Below are positions 31,760 to 42,639 of a stretch of 64,000 bases of DNA, piece after piece. The stretch spans positions 81,773,566 through 81,837,565 of the forward strand of contig OZ024928.1 of the NCBI GenBank assembly GCA_964017235.1. Direction: 5' to 3'. The notes under the pieces were generated by a model. It saw only the letters and a list, made by a program, of their open reading frames with translations. It was not told the DNA's origin and searched no databases. The stretch comes from Sabellastarte sp. h YS-2021. Taxonomy: Eukaryota > Annelida > Polychaeta > Sabellida > Sabellidae. A program made the position numbers and the translations under genes. Position 1 is the first letter of the stretch; every line of letters begins with the position of its first letter.

Positions 31760-33180
31760 GTTACATGGTTTCGGAAATATTGAAAATAGCAACCATGATA
31801 TACACATCCCTTTGACAAATATCCTCACAAATAAATAATCTAATCTAATCTAATCTAATCTAGTGTACTGCTTTGCAGGCACAATATCTTCTGCACTAAG
31901 GGGAACTCAGTGCGCTAGTTATCAAAAATCATTTTTAATAAGCAGAGTCGAGGGGCATTCAAGGTCAGTATTCCAGACTTGTGGGTGAGACCGAGAGGGA
32001 AGGAGACTAAGTTGGGAAACTCGAATTGAAAAGGTGGGTTTTGAGGTGTTTCCTGAAAGATGCGAAAGGGGGGGCTGTTTCTTATTTGGAAGGGGAAAGA
32101 GTTCCAAAGAACTGGGGCGTAGTGACTAAAAGAATTAGAGAAGTGTTTAAGATTTATGAACTCTACGGTCAAAAGTGGGGGTATGGAGGAACTTGAGTTT
32201 AGGGGTACTACACCTAGTATTTCTGGAAGAAGCGTAGGGGGTGAATTAATTCTCTTAGGTAAATAGGTTGACCTTGGTTGAGGATTTTGTATGTAATGTG
32301 GCCTATTTTGAATTGTATCCTGTACCTGACTGGAAGCCAATGGAGTTCATTCAGTTGAGGGGTGATGTAAGAAAAATTTGAGGAACAGGTCACAACCCTG
32401 CAGAGTGAGTTTTGGACTAGCTGCAATCTCCTTAACTCAAAATCAGTGAGTGATAAGAACAGGGAATTGCAGTAGTCCAAACTGCTGCTCACCAAAGCAT
32501 TTTCTAGAAGAAGGACTAGAAGGGGGCAAATTCTGTAGAGGTTTCTCGCATGAACTCTATAGTGGACTTTATGACCTGTGACACATGGTCAGAGAAGGTG
32601 AAATTGGAATCAAACACCAATCCGAGGTTTTTGACACTTTGTGCTGGTGAGACCTGATTGCCAAGAATATTACTTGGAAAGTGAGGAAAGAGTTGTTTAA
32701 AGTTGTTTTTCGAACCTATCAAAATGAACTCGGTTTTGTCAGGGTTGAGTTTTAATTTATTTGTGAACATGAACTTTTGAATGTTGTTTAGGCAATTTTT
32801 TAGTTTTTGTAAAGAGTGAGAGAACTTTGTTGGAGAGAGTGCAATGTATAACTGGGTGTCATTGGTGTAGAAATGGTAATAAACTGTAATGAATGAAATG
32901 ATGTAATTAGGATGTAATATACAATTCTGATTGGACAAAAATTCATGAGGAAGAAATCCTGTATATGCCCAATTAAAAATAATAAAAAAGTCTCTCCTGA
33001 CTTTAATTTTCAAACAAATTACACCAAATTTGGAAGAATCTTTACACTATGAAATACCCGCCCACCAAATTTGAGCTTGATTGATGTTATAGTTTTTAAA
33101 GTTATAATGCAAAATGGTACACAGACAGAAAGAAAGACACAAACTGATCAAAATAACTCTCATCTATGCATCGTAGAGAG
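31760..33180. repeat. Interspersed repeat J, interrupted copy
   Basis: The left part (31760-31829, CCCTTTGACAAATATCC) and right part (32880-33180, ATGATGTAATTAGGATG through GACAGAAAGAAAGACAC) are the two halves of the repeat seen whole at 22480-22930. The LINE lies between them. Confidence 0.85.
31830..32890 (-). pseudogene. CR1-like LINE 3' fragment inserted in repeat J
   Basis: Minus-strand blocks: a degraded catalytic box FYTNDTQLY (FYADDTQLY in active relatives), [33 protein letters not shown] (32516-33013, the last ~100 bases belonging to the host repeat), then [25 protein letters not shown] and HWLPVRYRIQFKIGHITYK (32214-32495). The 3' tail is a TCTAA tandem at 31830-31860. Frame breaks and the changed YADD box show it is dead. 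The host repeat J continues on both sides. Confidence 0.9.
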
Positions 33181-33411
33181 TTAATCAAGTGTTTTTATAG
33201 TTTGGATTTTGTAAATAACATCAGAAAACATATAACAAATGAAATATGCATTTTCTTACATGGTGGAGAGGGAAATAATGAGATTACTTTTCTTTCTCCA
33301 ACTTTGTCATTTGTGTTTGTTTACATCAAAATATGAACACACAGGCCGTAAATAACTTAAGAATGGTCAAAAGCTTCTCATTGGTATATATGTTATGACC
33401 CAGATGTGAAA

Positions 33412-33532
33412 TTGTCCATTTCGCGAAATGGACAGTTGGGTTGTCCATTTCATGAAATGGACAACCCAACTGTCCATTTCGTGAAATGGACAAATCCATA
33501 TATATTTTGCTATCCATTTCATGAAATGGACA
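33412..33532. repeat. Tandem palindrome array, left terminus
   Basis: Units are at 33413-33434, 33442-33463, 33471-33492 and 33511-33532. The first three with their spacers GTTGGGT and ACCCAAC form one larger palindrome centred between 33452 and 33453, with 41-bp arms and a single mismatch. Confidence 0.95.
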
Positions 33533-33845
33533 AAGTCATGTATGAAAGTTAAATTTTCGTTCATGGCCAATTTTTTTATTTAAATTATCCAGTTTATTCC
33601 CCTATAATAATGATATGTATATGTAATATCTTACACTGAGTTAGTTAATAGTTAAATAGTTATAAATATTTGAAATAAATTGGAAATAAAAGTGTCAATT
33701 ATGTAAAGCATACTTTTAATGGGAATCACTATTTAAATAATTATCACACTTATACTTTAAAAAAATGTGTTGGTACCTGGTATATTATTTTTAACTTTTG
33801 CTTGAAAGAAATATGATAGAACTTTGCCTCTTTTGTGCACTAATC

Positions 33846-34165
33846 TTGTTTAAAAGGCTTTCCTTTGATAGTTAGATCTGAGAAATTGTAGCCTACCCTT
33901 TGAAGATAAGGTCTAAGAGTTATCAAAAGTAACTGTCAATTTAAAAAGTTTGAAGCTATCCCAAAGGTTACAAAAAGAAATGGGCTAATTACAATTAAAT
34001 CCATCTTACTAGTGGTGAGGCTTTCTTTTGGTGAGATCTGAGGATTATAGCCAACCTTTTGAGGATTAGATCTAAGGGTTAATTCACATAACTGTCAATT
34101 TAAAAGGTTGAAGCCATACCTTTGATATGTTGAAGCCATACCTTTGATTATATGTTCTGAGGATT
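33846..34165. repeat. Degenerate repeat units inside the Ginger-like element
   Basis: Blocks on the theme GAGGCTTTCTTTTGGTGAGA, ATTGTAGCCTACCCTTTGA and AACTGTCAATTTAAAA occur at about 33853, 34017 and partly 34110. Origin unknown. Confidence 0.6.
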
Positions 34166-34739
34166 ATTGTAAATAACTGTCCATTCAACACTTGAAAGCC
34201 AGTTTTAGTCTTTTAGATGTTAAGCTTTTTACAAAAAGTCCAATTAAAGTGCAATTATGTCCAGTCATTTCACTATAAATGTACCTGAACACCACAAATT
34301 ATTATCACTTTTTGGAAAACTACTGGCAGTGCTGTAAATAGATTTTGCATTATTTTAGTATTACGTACCAGGAAATATGGATGAAGCAATAGGAAATTGT
34401 GCATCTCTTTGGACCTTGGACTATGAGCAAAAAGTAATAAATGTTCTAAAGGCAGGGAAAGGTGCATGGAAAAAGTCTTTCCAGGGACAGCTATCATATT
34501 TTGAAAACCTACAAGTTGGTTACATTAGAAGGTGTGGATAAAGTTGTGGATTAGCCCTAGGGGACAATGTTGCTGTTCCAGTTTCCCAGTTTGACAGGAG
34601 CAAAGGTGACCCTCCAAACCTTATTGGGGTTGTTCTGAGAAGAAATCCCAATGATTATGTGACGGATCCGAGCGGCATAAATATATCATACTCTGGCGCC
34701 CAACTGGACGGTCTGTCCAATCCATAAATTCTCTAATTT

Positions 34740-35215
34740 TCCCACCTGTACAGGAATTTTCCAGACTCACTACTGAGTCTCAAACAAGGCTTACTCAAGC
34801 CTTCAGAATCACCAGCACCTCCAGGACGTCTCCAAGTACTGAAACAGATTCTTCATCAGACACCTCCAGGAGATCCAAATGTCAGAAACAGATTCTTCAT
34901 TGAACCACCGGACATCTCCAGGATCCCCAAGTGTCTTAAACAGCTTCACTGCTGAATCTTGTGATACCTTCCAGGACAACCCCATGTCAGAAACAGATTC
35001 CTGTAGAGAATCACCGGACATCTCCAGGATTTCCAAGTATCATTTAACAGGTTCACTGCTGAACCTCATTACACCTCATAGGACATCCAAATGTCAGAAA
35101 CAGATTCCTGTGGAGAATCACCGGACATCTCTAGGATTCCCAAGTATCATTAAACACGTTCACTACTGAACCTCATTACACCTCCAGGATATCCAGCTGT
35201 CAGAACTGCATGACC
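34740..35215. repeat. Tandem array in the 2.2-kb insertion
   Basis: Degenerate units of about 110 bp on the theme ACCGGACATCTCCAGGAT, CCCAAGTGTCTTAAACAG, CATGTCAGAAACAGATTC. About four units. Confidence 0.8.
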
Positions 35216-35619
35216 CCAGGTGTAATAAAATGTGATTGCAAATCTTTATCTGCAGCAATTCTTATTGTATGTTTAACTAATGAAAGTTACAGAACAGGAA
35301 GCAAGCAAGCAAGCAAAATCAAGGGACATATAGGGCTATTCCCATTTATTAACAGGCAATCAAATAATATATATATATATATATCAATCATTATCATTGA
35401 ATTAAAATTATCAGGTAACTATTATAAGTCACCATCAACCAGAATGTTTTGATTAAGATAATTAGCATAACTACAAGATAAGATTATAAATACCATCTAG
35501 GACAAGTAGATAACTAATAATAACCATAACATGGCTACTGACACTATTGCCGACTACTAAGGACTATGTCTGGCTTTAAGAACTGGCATTCTACTGCTCG
35601 GGGATAAGGGATGTTAGTT

Positions 35620-36235
35620 AGTACTGCCAGCTACTATTGGTGGCTACTGGTGGCTATAAATGGCTACTGGCATCCCACATGGATTAATAGGGTTTAAGGG
35701 GCTATTGGCGGCTATATTGGCGGTTACTGGCGGCTATAGATGGCTACTGGTGACTATATATGGCTGGTCATGTTATAGTTGAATATATGTGGCTATTGGC
35801 GGCTATATTGGCGGCTACTGGCGGCTATAGGTGGCTACTGGCATCCCACATGGATGGATGAGGTTTAAGGGTTATTTGGCGGCTATATTGGCGGCTACTG
35901 GCGGCTATAGATGGCTACTGGTGACTATATATAGCTGGTCATGTTATAGTTGAATATATGTGGCTACTGGCGGCTATATTGGCGGCTACTGGCGGCTACT
36001 GGCATCCCATATGGATGGATGGGGTTTAAGGGTTATTTGGCGGCTATATTGGCGGCTACTGTCGGCTATAGATGGCTACTGGTTACTATGGATGGCTGGA
36101 CATGTTATAAGGAATATATGTGGCTACTGGCGGCTATAGGTGGCTACTGGCATCCCACATGGATGGATGGGGTTTAAGGGTTATTTGGCGGCTATATTGG
36201 CGGCTACTGGCGGCTATAGGTGGACACCCTCTGGC
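35620..36235. repeat. GGCTACTGGCGGCTATA satellite-like array
   Basis: Short units GGCTACTGGCGGCTATA alternate with GGCATCCCACATGGATGG and GGGTTTAAGGG in a higher-order pattern of roughly 110-160 bp, repeated about four times. Frames through it are rich in Trp, Tyr, Leu and Ala only because of the repeat. Confidence 0.88.
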
Positions 36236-37509
36236 TGAAACCAGTATTCACTGCTGAATACATGGCTTCTCCCCTGCTGCACACCTTATGGCTGCTAGTT
36301 GGCTGCTGGTGGTGGCTCCTGCTTATCTTCTGTCTTCTCAGCTCCTTCTTCCTTGGTGTGGCTGGTGGAATTCACTACTGAATTCTGACAAATCTGGCAG
36401 TCTGCGGCTCTTATATTTACTTTGCGAGAGGTCACATGACCAGTGGGACGATACTGAGAATGAACTGGAGGGGTGATAGCTTTTAACTTAAAACCAGCAT
36501 TCGCATAAATTATGTCCAATATTATGCAACATTGCTTAAATTAATAGTTTAACATCATATTCACACACATATAAAATAAATATTACAAACTCCACGCATA
36601 AATTCGAATACTTTACTTCCTCCAGTTATTTTATAAAGCTTTAACCCCTGGCTGAAGTTTATATGACGTCACAAATCTCCTCAAGCACAGATGATTCATT
36701 GATTCATACAAATATAACCTAAATGCCGCAGAAAACACCAAATATCATGAGGTTAAAATAAAATAAGATGAATTTAAGCTTTAATATGCTGTTTTTCGCA
36801 AGTTCTAGAGTTAAGTAGAAGGTAAGATTGATAAAATCCCCTATTTTCGCCCATTCGTAACCGTGACGGCCATCGGACCGTAACACTTATACAATTGGGA
36901 TCAGAGCTGGCATAATCAGAGGTACTTTAGCAAGGAATCAAATCGAGTTTGTAAAATTTTCTGGCCTTAAGGCAGAAGATATACCAGCAGAACACTACAC
37001 AGTTTGTGAACTGGTCCGAAAACTAAGTATATGTGGAGGCCAAGGATATGTCCGATGTCACTGCCATACCAACTGCTTGACAAAAAGATGTTCATGTCTG
37101 AAGAAAGGTCTTCGATGCAACAGTGCCTGTCACAGTCATAAATCTTGTGATAATGTGGACAAGTAAATAACATTTGCAATAAGTAATGTAAATAAATTTA
37201 AACTACCAATGTGGTTTACTGTTAAAAGCTCTTAAAGTTATAAAAACATATAGTTTAGTCCCACCTAGATGCTATCTCCAATACTTAATAAATTCTTATC
37301 AAATGTAAATACATGTACAAATATTAACAAATACGTAACTAATATTGTTAGAGAAAATGTTAAAGGAATCATAATAAAATGCACATCACCAGTATACTTT
37401 AGGTAGAAGTACAACCTTTGATCCATTGATGTATTCCAATGTTTCAATAAAAATGAAAAAAAAGAAGTTTTTTCACTGTGAATGAGAGTAAAAATTTTGT
37501 ACATTTAGT

Positions 37510-37621
37510 TGTCCATTTCATGAAATGGACAGTAGATTTTTTATCCATTTCACGAAATGGACAAATATTTGGTCCATTTCACGAAATGGACAGTTGGGTT
37601 GTCCATTTCACGAAATGGACA
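37510..37621. repeat. Tandem palindrome array, right terminus
   Basis: Four units of the same palindrome (half-site TGTCCATTTCR) end at 37621, in inverted order to the left array, with spacers GTTGGGT and others. Confidence 0.95.
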
Positions 37622-37879
37622 ATTTCACACCTGGGTCGTAACATATACAAACTCACTAGTTGTGCACATGAGGTCACAGCTTACAAATGAATGCAGCATT
37701 AGATATATGATGTTGGAAGTGCTGAGAGACATCATAGCTTAATTCAGTCCTTCCAAATACATTGCATGTGAAAGCATGGCTTTGACAAAATTTCATATTA
37801 AGCACCACAGTTTTACCAAAATTTGAAAGGTCAGCTGAACAGAAACGTGTATGTAGCTCGGAAGAAATGGCCTTGACCC

Positions 37880-38240
37880 TTTGACAGTTGAGCTTGCATC
37901 TGCCGAACAATTTCTTTTTGGAAGAAGTAGCTACGTACAGTTACCCCACCGTTACACTTTTTGTCATAAACAGAGGTATGATAACAAATCAAGGAACATG
38001 CAATTTAGCAGTACGGGGGTAGAACTGGGCACGCCTACTGTAAATCATCCCTTTGGATACGCAACGGTGACCGGAGTTTTCGCTACAGTATCAGGGGCCG
38101 ATTTCAGTACAGTATTAGGACAGTTGAGCCGACAATTTGCATCTGCCGAGCAATTTTTTTTGGAAGAAGTAGCTACGTACAGTTTAGTCCAAAGCTTATA
38201 GACGTATCACGGCCGTGCGTGTACGTCTAAAGACCTTGTT
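37880..38240. repeat. Repeat G, copy 1
   Basis: Positions 37936-38104 are nearly identical to 40612-40785. The copy is flanked by a direct repeat of about 60 bp (37888-37940 and 38123-38186, with GAAGAAGTAGCTACGTACAG). The right end AGTCCAAAGCTTATAGACG, then ACGTCTAAAGACC, is also found in inverted form around copy 2. Confidence 0.8.
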
Positions 38241-38270
38241 GAATGTAAATGAGAAATCGAATGAATACTA

Positions 38271-38503
38271 CACGGGTGGTCACTAAGATAAACGGTCACG
38301 GAGATAAACGGTCCTCAGAAATGCTCACATAAAAACAGTTAAAAGGTTTAAACAACAATATAACACAAACCAAAATCATGAAAAGCATTGTTTAAGTCTA
38401 TTTTGTTGTTTAGTTTCTGCGATTTTGCTATTTACACTATTTAAATTTGAAAACTTTGAAGACCGTTTATCTTCGTGACCGTTTATCTTCGTGACCACCC
38501 GTG
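38271..38503. mobile_element. MITE M3, TA-flanked, 43-bp inverted ends
   Basis: A 233-bp element with inverted ends at 38271-38313 and 38461-38503 that pair at 41 of 43 positions. Each end starts CACGGGTGGTCAC and holds two copies of AAGATAAACGGTCAC-like sequence. TA at 38269-38270 and 38504-38505 is the target duplication, as in Tc1/mariner MITEs. Confidence 0.92.
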
Positions 38504-38505
38504 TA

Positions 38506-40535
38506 CAAATGTATAATACTTGTGAGGGCAAGCTGTAACTTAATTGATCTGTACATATAAATAAACAATATTCACTATTTAGGCGAACATTAAAGTATAT
38601 ATTAACCTTGTAACAAGTCCGTTCATATTTGAAGTGTGGAAACTGAAACCGCCATTTTGATTTTTTTCATATCTACGAACAAGAAAATTCTTTTTCAAAA
38701 ATGTATTTTTTTGGCGAGAATCTTTATAGGGAGAGCTTCCACTTCACAAAAAAAGATAAAATGAATAAACTTCAAAAATAAACTTGGAATGTATTTAATA
38801 GTTTGGCAATAAATATTTTGTTTACCAGAATATACAGCTCTTGAGATTTTTTTATAAATGAATTACAGATTCTGTAATAAGGATAAGCTTATTGGAGTTC
38901 CATTCATGGAAAATGTATGTGGATAAACAAATATTTAAACCAGGAAGTGATTTAAACATGATAAAAATGTAAAATTATACATATTTTCGTGCATAACACA
39001 CACAATGCTTAAATTTTATAAAAAATATACATATGGATGTATAAAATCGTAATTTTTCAATGTGAAAATATATTCTAAAACTATGGTTTTAAGCTTTTTA
39101 GGTCGGCAGAAATAGGGAATACATATATTTGAACTAAATGAATCTATTTTTACTCTACTTTTTTGTTTAATTAAAACATTATTTAAACTTTTTAAAAGGA
39201 AATAATTTGAATTTGTGGTGCTTTTTATTTTAATAATTTTGCAATCAGATATTAAGAGCGTTAGCTGTTGTTAATGCAGTGTCTAGCCATTCAGAGGACA
39301 CTTATAACTGGGGACTATCCGCCCCCACAATTTTTCTGGCCATGTCTGATTTTGAAAGTGATTACTGAAAACAAATAACCTTTGAAGAAGGTGTGGGGGA
39401 GGATAGCCCCCAGTGAAAACAATAACTGTGATCCATTGGTTGTTTGTAAATAGAAGTCACAATGCCATATCAGCTCAATAAAATATGTCCATAATTCTCT
39501 TGATGAATGGATTATCTTACTCGAGCATTATTTTATTCAGTGCCATTAATTTTATTTGAAAATAAATTTTAGATGAAAATCGTGCTACACTATATTATTT
39601 CTGTACTAAACTGTGAATTCATCTGCATTCTTAAAGAATGCCTAATGAGAGGAAATCATTTTGTCACATATACCTACCAGTATTTTTAAACAATTGTGTC
39701 TTCATGTTTCCTTTTTTCTGTGACTTTGTCTATGACTAAGACTGGAAATATTAAAAATTCGGTTAAAAAATTCAGGTTTTGACATTCACTGGTCCCCCCT
39801 GTATATATGACAGCATTTTTCACATTTTCTCTTTAAAATATGGATTAATTGAACTCATAAATCATACCCAAATAGTGAGTAATAAAAGTCAATACCTCCC
39901 TAATAAGACATTTACAAAAATATTACTCATGATAGACGTTGAGCAGTTAAATCACTAATTCCAATCAGGATCCCTCACCTCTCTGTTGGTTTGACTCCCA
40001 CAAGTGGCAATGCTGAAGACCTGTCGAAAAATGCATCAGGATGGATTTTCTAAACTAAATCACCAGGATGTCTTGTCTAAAATGTGATTAATTTTTCATG
40101 TCAGAAAAGTAACTTTTATTTAGTTTTTAAAAATTGTACATCAATTTGAAGATCGATTTTCAACACTAAATCAACATATTTTCAAATGTCTGTGCCTTCT
40201 AGATTACTATTAAAACATTCCAAGTTTATTTTCTTATGTTTATCATCTTGGCAACCATTGTCTTCTTCATGGAGTGAAAGCTATCCCTGTGGTTCTCCCA
40301 AAAAGAAAAGTTTCATGAAAAAAATTTTCTTGTTCGTGGATACCAAAAAAAAACAAAATGGCGGTTTGTGGATACTCACTTCAAATATGAAATCAGTTGA
40401 TATAAGGTTGGAGAATACTTAATTGTTCATATAAATAGTGAAGATTGTGTATATTTATGTACAGATTAATTAGGTGACAGGTTGTCTGCATAATTGTGAT
40501 ATTATTGCAGTTTTACATCGATTTCTTGTTTACTT
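38506..40535. other. AT-rich intergenic stretch
   Basis: No gene or assignable repeat. Frames here are short and lack recognisable motifs. Confidence 0.5.
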
Positions 40536-40770
40536 CCAAGAAGGTCTTTAGACTTACACGTAGCGGGCGTTAGCGAAAAGTGCAGTGATAAGTCTAAAAG
40601 ATTTGGACTACGTACAGTTACCCCACCGTTACACTTTTTGTCATAAACAGAGGTATGATAACAAATCAAGGGACATGCAATTTAGCAGTACGGGGGTAGA
40701 ACTGGGCACGCCTACTGTAAATCATCCCTTTGGATACGCAACAGTGACCGGAGTTTTCGCTACAGTATCA

Positions 40771-41325
40771 GGGGCCGATTTCACTAAAGGACTTAAACTA
40801 AGTCCCGTTTTTGGCTAAGTCAGGGACTTAAATCTAAGACTTTGGTCTTAACTAGGCCTGGGACTTAAAATGGATTTCACAAAGGTGACTTAGCTAAGTC
40901 CAAGCTCATCATATAACCACAGTGGTTTTCTGTGTGATGTGACTTTTTATACCCTTCATTTAATGCATTTTATCTAAGGATAAGTGCTGTTTTGAAATGG
41001 AAAACCTTCTTCCCACACATAACTTCCTAAAGACTACTTCAGTAAAGTGTTCTGTGTAATTATACTTTTTTTACAGCCCTTTCAAATTTTGAAGTGGAGA
41101 AAAGTTTATGGCGGCCATATTTAAGTCCTCTTTACAAAATTTAAGCCCACTACCTCCCAGACTTAAATCTAAGTCCACTGACTTAGCAAATCCATGGACT
41201 TAGCCCCTTTGTGAAATCCACTAAGTCTAAGCCCACTGACTTAGCACATTTTTGACAGAATTTAAGACCAAAGTCTTAAACTTAAGCCCAAAACCAGGCT
41301 TAAGACCCTTCGTGAAATCGGCCCC
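40771..41325. mobile_element. Nested fold-back MITE (outer)
   Basis: The ends GGGGCCGATTTCACTAAAGG and, inverted, GGGGCCGATTTCACGAAGGG pair, and the arms stay complementary in blocks for about 85 bp (for example AAGACTTTGGTCTTA). No coding sequence. Confidence 0.88.
40871..41220. mobile_element. Nested fold-back MITE (inner)
   Basis: Inside the outer element a second pair of ends, TGGATTTCACAAAGG at 40871 and its complement ending at 41220, bounds 350 bp. The termini resemble those of the outer element (core GATTTCACNAAGG), so both belong to one family. Confidence 0.85.
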
Positions 41326-41787
41326 AGGAAATTTTCGAATTGAGGAGGCCGAGTTGGTAAAGGTCTGAGTTGACCAGTTGATAACAGATATTGATGTGGT
41401 TACCCAAATTTTACTTTACTTGCATGTTGAGCCTTGGCACGACCCCACAATAAAACTACTAGTCCAAAGCTTTTGACTTGTAACTCCGCTTTTCGCTAAC
41501 GCCTGCTCCGTTAAGTCATACCCACATGGCCGTGATACGTCTGTAAGCTTTGGACTAACATAAAGCTTGAGATTTGCACATAAGACTTTCCTGAAGAATT
41601 ACTAAAGACGATAACGCTTTTTTATTGCATTAATACATCCTATCAAATGAACAATTGCTTTACCGTTCTGCCATTGCCGACCAGTCCCGCCAAACGAAAG
41701 AAAAAAGACATTCTGTGTTATCCACTGGCAGGACCGGTCGAGTAGCTTGCATTCGCAAGGTGGTGCATCGTACTTGCATCCTGTCTA

Positions 41788-42003
41788 GTGGTGGTGGACC
41801 AATTCACGCCCGGGTACCAATTCACGCCCACCCCTAAATTTATCCAAAACAATCAGAGTTAAACAATAAATCACAAATGTATATGATCAATTTGATGATT
41901 ATCTATGATGTGGAAAACACCTTCTCTATGAAAAATTATAAATCTTCAAGAAAATTGAGGGTGGGCGTGAATTGGTATCCGGTGTGAATTGGTCCACCAC
42001 CAC
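41788..42003. mobile_element. MITE M1, second copy, TA-flanked
   Basis: A 216-bp copy of the element at 27053-27259 with ends GTGGTGGTGGACCAATTCAC and its complement, flanked by TA at 41786-41787 and 42004-42005. Confidence 0.88.
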
Positions 42004-42025
42004 TAGACAGCGTGATGTCAGTTCA

Positions 42026-42045
42026 TTTTTTTTTTTTTTTTTTTT
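42026..42045. repeat. Poly-T tract
   Basis: Twenty T bases shortly after MITE M1 copy 2. Confidence 0.9.
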
Positions 42046-42199
42046 GGCTCATGTAGTGTGCAGACGTGTGTTTGAAGTGATCTCGAAGTTTGAAGAAAAG
42101 TTGTGAATATCTATGATTTTGAAGCTTATTTTCTTTTGAAATATAAATATTGTGTTACCTACACATCATAACCTCTCCAGGATTAAAATGAGGCATTTT

Positions 42200-42523
42200 T
42201 CAGCATTTTATAGCTAGTTTTGATGAATTTCTTGTGGTAGTTCTCAACACGAAGTTGTGGGTGTTTTTCCATGTGTCTTCTATGCAGCGTTCTTTCTTAT
42301 CATTAGAAGCAACAATATATTTCACAGCTATTCCCTCCCTTGAGTAACACTTTGTGTATGTCCTAGGGCAGGTCGACGAGAAGAATTTAGAAGAATGCAT
42401 CATCTGATACATCATTTTAAGCTTATGCTGGTCATGTGACACACAATGGAGGAATCGTGTTTTTATGCTGTTTTCAACACAGAATTTAAATGAGAAGGAG
42501 ACGACCTTTATTTTCAACATCAC
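42200..42523 (-). other. 107-codon open frame, unrecognised
   Basis: An open frame of 107 codons with five cysteines and basic stretches (RCIEDTWKNTHNF) in otherwise unassigned sequence. No domain recognised and no splice context. It could be a decayed transposon gene or chance. Confidence 0.2.
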
Positions 42524-42639
42524 CTTCTAAAACTAGCAAGAAGAAATCCAGCAAACTCGTCTGCTGGCCTTAAGAAATTAGATGATAAGTGGTCACAGAA
42601 ATCTTTTGAGTTTTTGAAGTGCTGGTCATGTGATTACCC

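Larger units (their letters stand above)
34659..36886. mobile_element. 2.2-kb insertion with TTAT target duplication
   Basis: TTAT stands at 34655-34658 and again at 36887-36890. The ends are imperfect inverted repeats: GTGACGGATCCGAGCGGC on the left, GTGTTACGGTCCGATGGCC on the right (complement). The content is mostly two tandem arrays and non-coding sequence, so it is a non-autonomous DNA transposon of unknown family. Confidence 0.75.
34560..37166 (+). pseudogene. KRBA2/Ginger-like integrase C-terminus, split by an insertion
   Basis: The first part (34560-34658) reads GDNVAVPVSQFDRSKGDPPN then LIGVVLRRNPNDY. The second (36891-37166) reads TIGIRAGIIRGTLARNQIEF, later CGGQGYVRCHCHTNC and a run of cysteines (CxCxxxCxxxxCxCxxxxxxC) to a stop at 37164-37166. 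This is the tail that follows the integrase core in KRBA2/SCAND3-like proteins: a beta-rich segment, then a CXC-like cysteine cluster. The two parts are in the same frame once the 2228-bp insertion and its TTAT duplication are discounted. No integrase catalytic motif was found upstream. Confidence 0.8.
33391..37643. mobile_element. 4.25-kb Ginger-like element with palindromic-array termini
   Basis: The ends read TGTTATGACCCAG at 33391 and, inverted, TGTTACGACCCAG at 37643, flanked by TATA on both sides (33387-33390, 37644-37647). Each terminus continues with four near-identical 22-bp palindromes (half-site TGTCCATTTCR) at 33413-33532 and 37510-37621, in inverted order. Inside lies the end of a KRBA2-like integrase protein on the plus strand, split by another transposon at 34659-36886. 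The catalytic integrase domain is absent, so the element is defective. Assignment to the Ginger class is inference from the protein and the 4-bp target site. Confidence 0.68.
40540..41562. mobile_element. Repeat G, copy 2: fold-back element
   Basis: The outer arms at 40540-40611 and 41459-41562 pair as inverted repeats; both contain GGCGTTAGCGAAAAG or its complement and the string TTTGGACTA. The interior starts with the block shared with copy 1 (40612-40785) and then contains the nested fold-back at 40771-41325. Confidence 0.72.

Noticed and set aside
33412..33532. CRISPR-like array (regular repeats with spacers)
   Set aside because: Repeats are perfect palindromes, spacers are short and partly identical, the genome is animal, and the array mirrors another at 37.5 kb.
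33326..33570. Frames encoding repeated HEMDN/FHEMDS peptides, also at 37478-37742
   Set aside because: Translation of the palindrome array; present in all frames and strands because the units are palindromic.
35950..36177. Plus-strand frame rich in Trp, Tyr and Leu
   Set aside because: Follows from the GGCTACTGGCGGCTATA repeat; no start or codon signal beyond the repeat.
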